Positions 1 to 5,124 of a DNA stretch of 5,966 bases are shown here, one piece after another (positions within the stretch are counted from its first letter, which is position 1; the number at the start of each line of letters is the position of its first letter). The stretch is from Acidobacteriota bacterium (GTDB taxonomy: Bacteria; Acidobacteriota; Vicinamibacteria; Fen-336). The stretch spans positions 9,609 through 15,574 of the forward strand of contig PMCG01000101.1 in the NCBI GenBank assembly GCA_003155335.1, in the 5' to 3' direction. Below the pieces are notes generated by a model. That model did no database searches and was not told where the DNA came from. It was given only the letters and a program-made list of their open reading frames with translations. A program made the position numbers and the translations under genes.

Positions 1-4
1 GCAG

Positions 5-11
5 AGGAGGT
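5..11 (+). promoter_or_regulatory. Shine-Dalgarno of the AcvB/VirJ gene
   Basis: AGGAGGT, a seven-base match to the anti-Shine-Dalgarno complement, sits 8 nt before the ATG at 20 and fixes that start. Any promoter lies outside the window. Confidence 0.85.
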
Positions 12-19
12 CTCCCTAG

Positions 20-1468
20 ATGCGACGGGCCCGCCCGGCACGCGCCCTGGCCACCGGCACGCTCCTGACCACGGTCGCTCTGGCAATCGTCGGCGGCACC
101 TCTGGGTCAACTGCGGAGGATCAGGCCGCGACGCACGGGACTCTGATCGTCCGAACGCACGCTCCTGATCAGCAGCCGACAAAGCTCGTGCTCTTTCTCT
201 CGGGCGACAGCGGTTGGAGCGAGGCCTTCTCCGCCACGGCGGCCAAACTCTGCGAGCGCGAGGCCTTCGTGGTCGAGATCGACACGCCCGCCTTTGTCCG
301 GCAGATCGAGCAGAACGCCGAGACCTGCGCCGACCCTGGGGCCGCGCTGGAGGAACTGGCGCGCGAGGTTCGCGCGCAGAGGGGGATCCCGGCCAGCACG
401 CCGACAGTGCTCGCCGGCTACGCCTCAGGTGCGGCCCTGGTCTACGCTGCGCTCGCTGCCGCCAAGCCCGAGGCGTTCGCCGGAGGCGTGAGCCTCGACT
501 TTTGCCCCGAGCTGCGGCTGCGCAAACCGCTGTGTACGGGGCGCAGCCTCCGAACGCATCGGCTCCTGATGGGCGCGGGCGAGACCATCGAGCCCTCGCC
601 GGACTTGGCCGTTCCCTGGATCGCCGTGCAAGGCGGGGACGACCGCGTCTGCCCGGCCACCACCATCCAGCGCTTCGCGGAGACGACTCTCACGGGACGT
701 GCCGTCGCCATTCGCGGCGCGCGTCATCACTTCGCTCCGAACGAACAAGTCGAACGCGAGCTGATCCGCGCGGTCCGGCTGTTGCGCCGTTCCGCCGAAG
801 AGCTGCCGCCGACGTCGATCCCTGAGGTCGCCGACCTGCCCCTGATCGAGGTGCCCGCGGCGGCGGTACCGAATCCCCCTGACGAGATGGCCGTGTTCAT
901 CACCGGCGACGGCGGCTGGGCCGATCTCGACAAGGCCATCGGCGATGAGTTTGCCCGTCGCGGCGTTCCTGTGGTGGGTTGGAGCAGCATCAGGTACTAC
1001 TGGACTCCGCGCACGCCCGAGTTTGCCGCTCACGATCTCGCGCGCGTGATCGATCACTATCGGATCGCGCTGCACAAGCAGCGGGTCCTGCTCATCGGCT
1101 ATTCCTTCGGATCGGACGTGATCCCATTCCTGACCAACCGCCTGCCACCGTCGACACGCTCCAGCATCGCGGCGCTGGTCCTCGTTGGCCTCTCACACCA
1201 GGCGACGTTCGAATTCCACGCAGCGGCGTGGCTGGGCATCGAGCGCGGCCCACACAAGCCGACTCTGCCTGAGCTGCAGCGGTTGGGGAACCTGCCCACT
1301 GTCTGCGTGGTCGGCGATACCGAAGCCGATTCCGCCTGCCCTGAGCTTCGCGGTCCGGCTGCGTTCATGCTCCGCTTGCCAGGCGGCCACCATTTCGAGG
1401 GCAGCCACGGGCACGTCGCGCGCCTGATCTGCGATGCCGTGGACCGGCACGTGCTCAAGCGTCGCTGA
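20..1468 (+). CDS. AcvB/VirJ-family two-domain alpha/beta hydrolase, secreted
   Basis: A 482-residue protein made of two related alpha/beta-hydrolase halves. Residues 1 to about 32 look like a signal peptide (RR-rich start, hydrophobic core about 9-26), so it should act in the periplasm. The C-terminal half (about 288-482) is VirJ-like: FITGDGGW at 293-300, nucleophile elbow GYSFG at 360-364 (Ser362), an acid candidate at D433 or D437, and GGHHFEG at 455-461 supplying the histidine. The N-terminal half repeats the pattern (FLSGDSGW at 59-66, HH at 236-237), but its elbow reads GYASG at 133-137, lacking the central serine. AcvB of Agrobacterium is known to hydrolyse lysyl-phosphatidylglycerol, often beside lpiA/mprF; no such gene is visible here because the window starts just upstream. 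The ATG is preceded by AGGAGGT with 8-nt spacing. Family assignment is firm; the substrate is inferred. Confidence 0.9.
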   Translation: MRRARPARALATGTLLTTVALAIVGGTSGSTAEDQAATHGTLIVRTHAPDQQPTKLVLFLSGDSGWSEAFSATAAKLCEREAFVVEIDTPAFVRQIEQNAETCADPGAALEELAREVRAQRGIPASTPTVLAGYASGAALVYAALAAAKPEAFAGGVSLDFCPELRLRKPLCTGRSLRTHRLLMGAGETIEPSPDLAVPWIAVQGGDDRVCPATTIQRFAETTLTGRAVAIRGARHHFAPNEQVERELIRAVRLLRRSAEELPPTSIPEVADLPLIEVPAAAVPNPPDEMAVFITGDGGWADLDKAIGDEFARRGVPVVGWSSIRYYWTPRTPEFAAHDLARVIDHYRIALHKQRVLLIGYSFGSDVIPFLTNRLPPSTRSSIAALVLVGLSHQATFEFHAAAWLGIERGPHKPTLPELQRLGNLPTVCVVGDTEADSACPELRGPAAFMLRLPGGHHFEGSHGHVARLICDAVDRHVLKRR

Positions 1469-1491
1469 CTCGCGGACGATCCTGATCCAGC

Positions 1492-1508
1492 CGCAGCGAC
1501 GCGCTGCG
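1492..1508. terminator. Hairpin between convergent genes, possible bidirectional terminator
   Basis: CGCAGCG, a 3-base loop (ACG), then CGCTGCG forms a perfect 7-bp stem in the 51-bp gap between the two converging stop codons. On the + strand only TT follows it, and no T-run follows on the minus strand, so it is not a classical intrinsic terminator. Its position makes a transcription-stopping or mRNA 3'-end role reasonable. Confidence 0.5.
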
Positions 1509-1519
1509 TTCCGGGCCGG

Positions 1520-2491
1520 CTACGATTCGCGGCGCAGCGCAGTGCCTGGCGTCTTGAGCACGTAGATCGGCTTGCCCTGGCTCTCGTGGTACGTGCGTAC
1601 CAGTAACTCGCCCAGCAGGCCGAAGTTGATGAAGATCACGCCGGTGAGGAATAGCAGCGCGCCCAAGAGCAGCAGCGGTCGCCCGCCGATGGCCGTGTCC
1701 TCGAACAGTCGGATGTAGGCGAGATAGCCGAGCACGCCGACGCCCGCGCCGCCGAATCCCAGGCCCATGAGCCCGAAGAGGTGCGCCGGGCGCGTGCCGT
1801 AGGCCAGCAGGAACTTGACGGTGAGCAGGTCGAGCAGGACACGCGTGGTCCGCCCCAGGCCGTACTTGCTGCTCCCTCGCGCACGCGGGCGGTGATGCAC
1901 GGCCATCTCGTCGATCGTCACGCCCATCCACGAAGCCACCGCCGGGATGAAGCGGTGCATCTCGCCGTAGAGGCGGATGCCCTTGGCCACGTCGGCGCGC
2001 ATGGCCTTCAGCGAGCAGCCGAAGTCGTGCAGGCGCACGCCGGTCGCCCAGGAGATGACGCGATTGGCGAACCAGGACGGGATCCGCTTCGAAAGCGGGT
2101 CGTGGCGCGGGTGGCGCCAGCCACAGACCATGTCGAAACCTTGGTCGAGCCTCGCGAGCATGGCAGGGATGTCGGCAGGGTCGAACTGCAGATCGCCGTC
2201 GAGCGTGACCACGACGTCACCGCGGGCGTGGTCGAAGCCAGCCGAAAAGGCCGCGGTCTGCCCGAAATTGCGCCGCAGCCGCAGCACTCGCAGCCGCGCG
2301 TCGCGCGCCACAAGCGTCTCCAACAGCCCCGCCGTTCCGTCATTCGATCCGTCGTCGACGAACACGATCTCGTAGCTGCGCCCAAGACGAGTCAGTGTGG
2401 CCGTCAACGCATCGAATAGCTGGGCGACGTTCTCTTCCTCGTTGAAGAGCGGGACGACAACCGACAACTCGGGGCGAGGATCGTTCTCCAT
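1520..2491 (-). CDS. GT2 polyprenyl-phosphate glycosyltransferase (DPM1/ArnC/GtrB-like)
   Basis: A 323-residue membrane-anchored family 2 glycosyltransferase. Such enzymes move a sugar from a nucleotide donor to a polyprenyl phosphate on the cytoplasmic face, for later use in envelope glycans or lipid A modification. The N-terminal GT-A fold begins SVVVPLFNEEENV (10-22), followed by VDDGSNDGT (45-53), the DxD-type LDGDLQ (97-102), and the family's basic C-terminal motif RARGSSKYG (203-211). Two hydrophobic helices follow (about 235-258 and 272-296), as in GtrB/ArnC relatives of about 310-330 residues. The sugar and pathway cannot be told. It lies 45 bp downstream of the DUF2752 gene on the same strand, and also has its own TATACT box just before the ATG. 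No Shine-Dalgarno is visible, so translation may be leaderless or coupled to the upstream gene. Confidence 0.93.
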   Translation of the reverse strand: MENDPRPELSVVVPLFNEEENVAQLFDALTATLTRLGRSYEIVFVDDGSNDGTAGLLETLVARDARLRVLRLRRNFGQTAAFSAGFDHARGDVVVTLDGDLQFDPADIPAMLARLDQGFDMVCGWRHPRHDPLSKRIPSWFANRVISWATGVRLHDFGCSLKAMRADVAKGIRLYGEMHRFIPAVASWMGVTIDEMAVHHRPRARGSSKYGLGRTTRVLLDLLTVKFLLAYGTRPAHLFGLMGLGFGGAGVGVLGYLAYIRLFEDTAIGGRPLLLLGALLFLTGVIFINFGLLGELLVRTYHESQGKPIYVLKTPGTALRRES

Positions 2492-2500
2492 CGGCCGCTC

Positions 2501-2529
2501 AGTATAAGCGCGAGCCGCCTCGAAACGAA
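2501..2529 (-). promoter_or_regulatory. Candidate near-leaderless promoter of the glycosyltransferase
   Basis: Reading the minus strand, TATACT (2506-2501) lies 9 nt before the ATG at 2491. Seventeen nt upstream is only a poor -35, TTCGTT (2529-2524). A start 6-8 nt past the -10 would leave a leader of about 1-3 nt, which fits the absence of a Shine-Dalgarno. The -10 is good (5 of 6 bases); the weak -35 lowers confidence. Confidence 0.5.
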
Positions 2530-2536
2530 GCGCCCG

Positions 2537-2971
2537 CTACCGCTGAACAGCCAGCAGGTACACCCAGTTCGCGATCGCTAGAGCGAGGAAGGACCATGCG
2601 AGATACGCCAACTCGCGGCGCGTGCACTCGAGCGTGAGCGACCGCCGCCACGGAAACAGCGCGAGGTCCACTAGACCCCAGGCCGCGATCCCGAGCGCCG
2701 TGATCGTGGCCAGCGGATGGAAGGCCAACGCACCCGGCAGATCCAGCCGCGCCAAGCGACCGAAGGCCCGCGTTGCGCCGCAGCTCATGCACGGGATTCC
2801 CGTGAGCGCACGAAAGGCGCACAGTGGAATTGGCAAATGATCGAGGTGCAGCAACCGCACGGCCAGAGCCGCCAGCCCCAACGCCGCGGCCGCGACAACC
2901 CCGATCGGGAAACGCCGCACTCGGAACGCTACCCGCACAGTCCCCCCGACGCGACGATGCCCCGCGCCCAC
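2537..2971 (-). CDS. DUF2752 family small membrane protein
   Basis: A 144-residue protein with the DUF2752 signature: after a first membrane helix (about 22-42) comes PLCAFRALTG (49-58), then CMSCGATRAF (61-70), matching the usual C-P-x-C-G-x-T-R-A core with Met in place of Pro, and a P-rich turn before the second helix (FHPL at 84-87; helix about 83-106). A third helix runs at about 120-141 with the common N-W ending. Function of the family is not established; the paired cysteines could bind metal or form a disulfide, which is speculation. The start is uncertain: the frame opens at a GTG at 2971, and a second GTG at 2938 follows a G-rich stretch, giving 133 residues. The next gene on the strand is a membrane glycosyltransferase 45 bp away, so the two may be cotranscribed. 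Confidence 0.8.
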   Translation of the reverse strand: MGAGHRRVGGTVRVAFRVRRFPIGVVAAAALGLAALAVRLLHLDHLPIPLCAFRALTGIPCMSCGATRAFGRLARLDLPGALAFHPLATITALGIAAWGLVDLALFPWRRSLTLECTRRELAYLAWSFLALAIANWVYLLAVQR

Positions 2972-2983
2972 ATCTCAGCGTAG

Positions 2984-3023
2984 GCCGCTGCGCCGTGGGA
3001 GGTCAAACGCGCCGCAGCGGCGC
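2984..3023 (-). terminator. GC-rich alternative hairpins after the HEAT-like gene
   Basis: Just past the stop codon at 3025 the minus strand can fold two ways. One is a tight hairpin at 3023-3009 (GCGCCGCTGCGGCGC; 6-bp stem, 3-nt loop) followed by GTTTG. The other is a longer-range 9-bp stem pairing 2984-2992 (GCCGCTGCG on the + strand) with 3013-3021 (CGCAGCGGC), 20-nt loop. Position suggests the end of the DUF4388-PilZ-HEAT transcript; the very short T-run makes an intrinsic terminator uncertain. Confidence 0.4.
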
Positions 3024-3024
3024 A

Positions 3025-3399
3025 TCACTCCACGCCGGCGGCATCAGGCTTGCGTACCTGTGGCGTGACCTTGAGCTGTGCTTCGGCGACCTTGCGCACG
3101 TCGGCGAAGCGCGTCTGCTTCGCGAGCCGTTCGAGATACGCCACATCCTCGGCCCGCGAGACGCCGCGCACCAGGATCTGACCGATGTCCCGGTCTGCCC
3201 AGTGCTCGTGCAGGAGCTTGTGGTCCTCGATCCTCTTGGCCGCCACCTGCCGCACGAAGAAGTGGCGATCGCTGCCAATCACAGCCATCAGTTGGGCATC
3301 GAGCCCGTGCCCTTTTTCCAGCCCCTCGATGCGATGGATCAGATCCTCGTCGCTCAAGCCCAGCCACTCACCCGCTACCGTCTGATCCTTGCTAGCCAT
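3025..3399 (-). CDS. Small HEAT-like helical protein, function unknown
   Basis: A 124-residue soluble, charged, apparently all-helical protein that I cannot name. Two segments resemble the VRxxAxxxL signature of HEAT helices: VRQVAAKRI (49-57) and VRKVAEAQL (101-109), 52 residues apart. Between them lie a His/Asp-rich stretch (EDHKLLHEHWADRD, 58-71) and GQILVRGVSRAEDVAYLERL (73-92). A short HEAT or ARM-like scaffold is therefore plausible, but this is inference. There is no signal peptide or membrane segment. The chosen ATG at 3399 follows GGAGG with 4-5 nt spacing. The same frame stays open upstream to 3819, but that part overlaps the PilZ gene and reads as Arg/Gly-rich antimotif sequence. 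It lies 29 bp after the pilZ stop and is probably the last gene of that transcript. Confidence 0.75.
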   Translation of the reverse strand: MASKDQTVAGEWLGLSDEDLIHRIEGLEKGHGLDAQLMAVIGSDRHFFVRQVAAKRIEDHKLLHEHWADRDIGQILVRGVSRAEDVAYLERLAKQTRFADVRKVAEAQLKVTPQVRKPDAAGVE

Positions 3400-3428
3400 C
3401 GCCCCTCCGTGTCGATCGCGCCTAGGTC

Positions 3429-3782
3429 TCAGCCGATGCGCGCTGCCTGCGCGTGGAACTCCTCGACGATGCGGTCGAGTGCCACCCGTTCCTCGCCACC
3501 CATCTCGAGAAACCGCACGCCCACCGACTTGCCGCGCCCTGTGCCGGCCGCGTGCGCCCACTTCACCTCCCCGACCAGCCGGTAGTCGCGCATGGCATGC
3601 CGAAACCGGACCTCGATCTCCAGGCGCGTGCCTGCCGCGGGCGGCTCGTCCTCGATCAGCACACACGCGCCGCGCACACTGAGATCGGTGACGTATCCCG
3701 GCAGGGTCTGCCCCGAGTATCGCAAGCGACAACGCGCCACGAAGGGCTTCGCGCGCGGAGACGACCGTTTCTCGCGGCTCAT
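3429..3782 (-). CDS. PilZ domain protein, probable c-di-GMP receptor
   Basis: A 117-residue single-domain PilZ protein. Both ligand-binding motifs of the family are intact: RxxxR as RSSPR (6-10) and DxSxxG as DLSVRG (33-38). The beta-barrel continues through RLEIEVRF and the GVRFLEM strand near residues 86-92, then a C-terminal helix (about 94-114). Such proteins bind cyclic di-GMP and pass the signal to partner proteins, often in motility or surface attachment. The ATG at 3782 overlaps the TGA of the upstream DUF4388 gene as ATGA, and GGGGGAGG lies 10 nt upstream inside that gene, which supports this start over an in-frame upstream ATG at 3947 that would overlap the DUF4388 gene by 165 bases. 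Translational coupling with DUF4388 is very likely. Confidence 0.93.
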   Translation of the reverse strand: MSREKRSSPRAKPFVARCRLRYSGQTLPGYVTDLSVRGACVLIEDEPPAAGTRLEIEVRFRHAMRDYRLVGEVKWAHAAGTGRGKSVGVRFLEMGGEERVALDRIVEEFHAQAARIG

Positions 3783-4570
3783 CGGCCTGAGGCCTCCCCC
3801 ATGGCCAAAACGCTTCCAAGCCCTTCCAAGTCGTCCACCGGAATCGGCGGCTGTTCTGTCTGATCCTGTCGCGTCACGGCCCCGATCACTCGATAACCCC
3901 AGAGACAGCGGCAAACCTCGAAATCCGGCAGCGACGAGGCCTCGCACAGCTCCCCAACGCTCTGCGTCCCGTCGAGGTCGGTCAGCAGCGTGAGGATCTC
4001 GGCGGGCAGGCCCGCCTCGGCCGCGACGCGCTCATAGCCTTCAGTTCGAGCGTAGCGCGCCTCGATGCCACCGACTGCCTGCGTGATGCGGGTCCAGGAC
4101 TCGATGCGCCGAATCCCGTCCATGATCGCCGCCGGTGTGCTGAGCCTGAGGGTAATGGCCTCGCGGTTGGCTGCGCGGTCTTCTTGCAGGCGGTAGCGGC
4201 CCTCCGTCCACTGGAAGAGGCTGTAGATGATCTCCTGCGTGTGCTCGACAACGCCACGCACCAAGTCCTTCGGTGTGAGCGCGCCCTGCTCCACGAGCAC
4301 GGCCCCGAGGCGCTTGCCAGGCTCGAGACCGCGCGCCGCAGTCGTCAGCTGACGCAACGTGATGCGACCCCGGCGCAACAACAACTCACCCAGCCGATCG
4401 TCTACGCTCGTCGACGAAGCGAACACCAGTCGGCCGTCCTCGAGCAAGACGCTCTTGCCCACGCCGCCCTGGGTCAGCGTCAGTGTCCCAGTCCATCGGC
4501 AGGCATACAGCGCCTGGACGAGACTTGGAAAATCGCGCGAGGCCAGGCTTCCCTCGGCCTTCGGCAGCAT
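3779..4570 (-). CDS. DUF4388 (PATAN-type) protein with MshEN-like tandem motifs
   Basis: A 263-residue soluble protein. The N-terminus (about 7-55) has the DUF4388 pattern: G-S-L, a short helix with L-V-Q-A-L, then TGTLTLTQ (27-34) and a strand pair ending EDGRLVFASS (44-53). Next are two related segments, RLGELLLRRG...L (59-75) and RLGAVLVEQG...L (87-103), 28 residues apart, resembling the repeats of the type II secretion/MshE N-terminal domain. Then IIYSLFQWTEGRYRL (114-128), a typical DUF4388 ending. Residues about 185-236 look like a winged-helix-type fold (LLTDLDGTQSVGELCEAS). DUF4388 proteins occur with gliding, pilus and two-component systems, but the biochemical role is not settled. 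The ATG at 4570 has AGGAGG 10 nt upstream. Its stop overlaps the pilZ start, and it follows the IHF gene by 47 bp. Confidence 0.88.
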   Translation of the reverse strand: MLPKAEGSLASRDFPSLVQALYACRWTGTLTLTQGGVGKSVLLEDGRLVFASSTSVDDRLGELLLRRGRITLRQLTTAARGLEPGKRLGAVLVEQGALTPKDLVRGVVEHTQEIIYSLFQWTEGRYRLQEDRAANREAITLRLSTPAAIMDGIRRIESWTRITQAVGGIEARYARTEGYERVAAEAGLPAEILTLLTDLDGTQSVGELCEASSLPDFEVCRCLWGYRVIGAVTRQDQTEQPPIPVDDLEGLGSVLAMGEASGR

Positions 4571-4592
4571 CGCCGCCCACCCTCCTCGGGTG
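4571..4592 (-). promoter_or_regulatory. Ribosome site of the DUF4388 gene within a small hairpin
   Basis: On the minus strand CACCC-GAGGA-GGGTG (4592-4578) can form a 5-bp stem with the Shine-Dalgarno AGGAGG split between its loop and right arm. The ATG follows at 4570. This could modestly tune translation; a 5-bp stem in GC-rich DNA may also be chance. Confidence 0.35.
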
Positions 4593-4617
4593 TCCCCCGC
4601 GCCCGCTCGACTGCCGG

Positions 4618-4950
4618 TCAGGGTTCGGAGCTGGCCGCGCCAGCGCCAGCCGTGACCGCGGACTCGACGGGCCCCGCCTCGTTGAGCAGCGCCTTCAGCT
4701 CCTTGCCCATCTTGAAATAGGGAATGCGCTTCGACGGGACGTCGACCTTCTCGCCGGTCTTCGGGTTGCGTCCCTTGCGGGGAGCACGGTTTCGAAAGCG
4801 GAAGCTCCCGAAACCGCGAATCTCGACTTCATGGCCACCTTGCAGCGCCGTGATGACGCTGCGCAGCACCGATTCGACGATGATGCTGGCCTGGACCTGA
4901 GTGATCTTCAACCGATCAGCAACGATGGCCACCAGATCGGCCTTGGTCAT
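4618..4950 (-). CDS. ihfB: Integration host factor beta-like / HU family DNA-binding protein
   Basis: A 110-residue DNABII protein that bends DNA as a dimer in the nucleoid. It begins MTKADLV, has the dimerising helices (about 3-38), the signature IRGFGSFRFRNR (44-55), and the DNA-wrapping arm APRKGRNPKTGEKV (56-69) with the intercalating proline at 63. It ends its core with YFKMGKELKALLN (78-90). The RNPKTGE arm and GKEL ending look more IHF-beta than HU, but the subunit name is tentative. Some 20 residues follow the core (Ala/Gly/Ser/Glu-rich), beyond the usual 94-100. The ATG at 4950 is chosen because GAGG lies 6 nt upstream; the frame is open to a GTG at 5013 and ATGs at 5010 and 4974, but none has a good ribosome site and they would precede the family's normal start. 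It has its own promoter upstream. Confidence 0.93.
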   Translation of the reverse strand: MTKADLVAIVADRLKITQVQASIIVESVLRSVITALQGGHEVEIRGFGSFRFRNRAPRKGRNPKTGEKVDVPSKRIPYFKMGKELKALLNEAGPVESAVTAGAGAASSEP

Positions 4951-5033
4951 CGCGTTCCTCGCGGTCTGCGTCATCCCAGGATCCAATCCCCGCTCCCCGA
5001 CGCTCTTCATCACAAGGAGCTGAAATGCTTACG

Positions 5034-5077
5034 AGTCTTGAGGATTCTAGGGCAGGCACTGTTCAGAAGTCAAGACT
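5034..5077. repeat. Inverted repeat framing the IHF promoter, possible operator
   Basis: AGTCTTGA (5034-5041) and its exact complement TCAAGACT (5070-5077) are separated by 28 bp. A second, inner pair (TTCT 5045-5048 and AGAA 5065-5068) lies between them. One outer arm overlaps the -35 hexamer and the other covers the expected start site. An operator for a dimeric regulator is possible, as is a stem in read-through RNA from carD. An 8-bp pair at this range is expected a few times by chance in a window this size, so only the placement makes it notable. Confidence 0.4.
5044..5073 (-). promoter_or_regulatory. Sigma70-type promoter of the IHF gene
   Basis: On the minus strand TTGACT (5073-5068), an 18-bp spacer and TAGAAT (5049-5044) give 5 of 6 matches to both consensus hexamers, the strongest promoter in the window. 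Transcription would begin near 5037, leaving a leader of about 87 nt before the ATG at 4950. It lies 51 bp past the carD stop, so the IHF gene need not depend on carD transcription. Confidence 0.75.
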
Positions 5078-5124
5078 ACGCCGGGGCCGCGAGGGCGCTG
5101 CCGACGCTGCGCGGGGGACCTGGA

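Noticed and set aside
425..1075. Minus-strand open frame of 216 codons opposite the AcvB/VirJ gene
   Set aside because: Arg/Gly/Asp-rich without domain pattern, opposite a gene with a perfect Shine-Dalgarno and conserved motifs.
1781..2419. + strand open frame of 212 codons opposite the glycosyltransferase
   Set aside because: The minus-strand product has all GT2 motifs; the + strand reading is His/Arg/Val-rich noise.
2824..3585. Long + strand open frame of 253 codons
   Set aside because: Antisense to the DUF2752, HEAT-like and PilZ genes; no family pattern and no ribosome site that beats those genes.
3400..3819. Upstream in-frame extension of the HEAT-like gene to a 264-residue protein
   Set aside because: The added 140 residues overlap the PilZ gene in another frame and are low-complexity Arg/Gly sequence; the ATG at 3399 has a good ribosome site.
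3783..3947. Upstream in-frame ATG extending the PilZ protein by 55 residues
   Set aside because: It would overlap the DUF4388 gene deeply; the ATGA-coupled start with GGGGGAGG upstream is better and fits a normal PilZ N-terminus.
4951..5013. N-terminal extension of the IHF-like protein to GTG 5013 or ATG 5010/4974
   Set aside because: No Shine-Dalgarno before these codons, and family members start at the MTKAD position; kept only as an alternative.
5078..5124. GC-rich gap after carD searched for a terminator
   Set aside because: Only 4-bp stems and repeated GCAGCG words without a T-run were found; no supported terminator.
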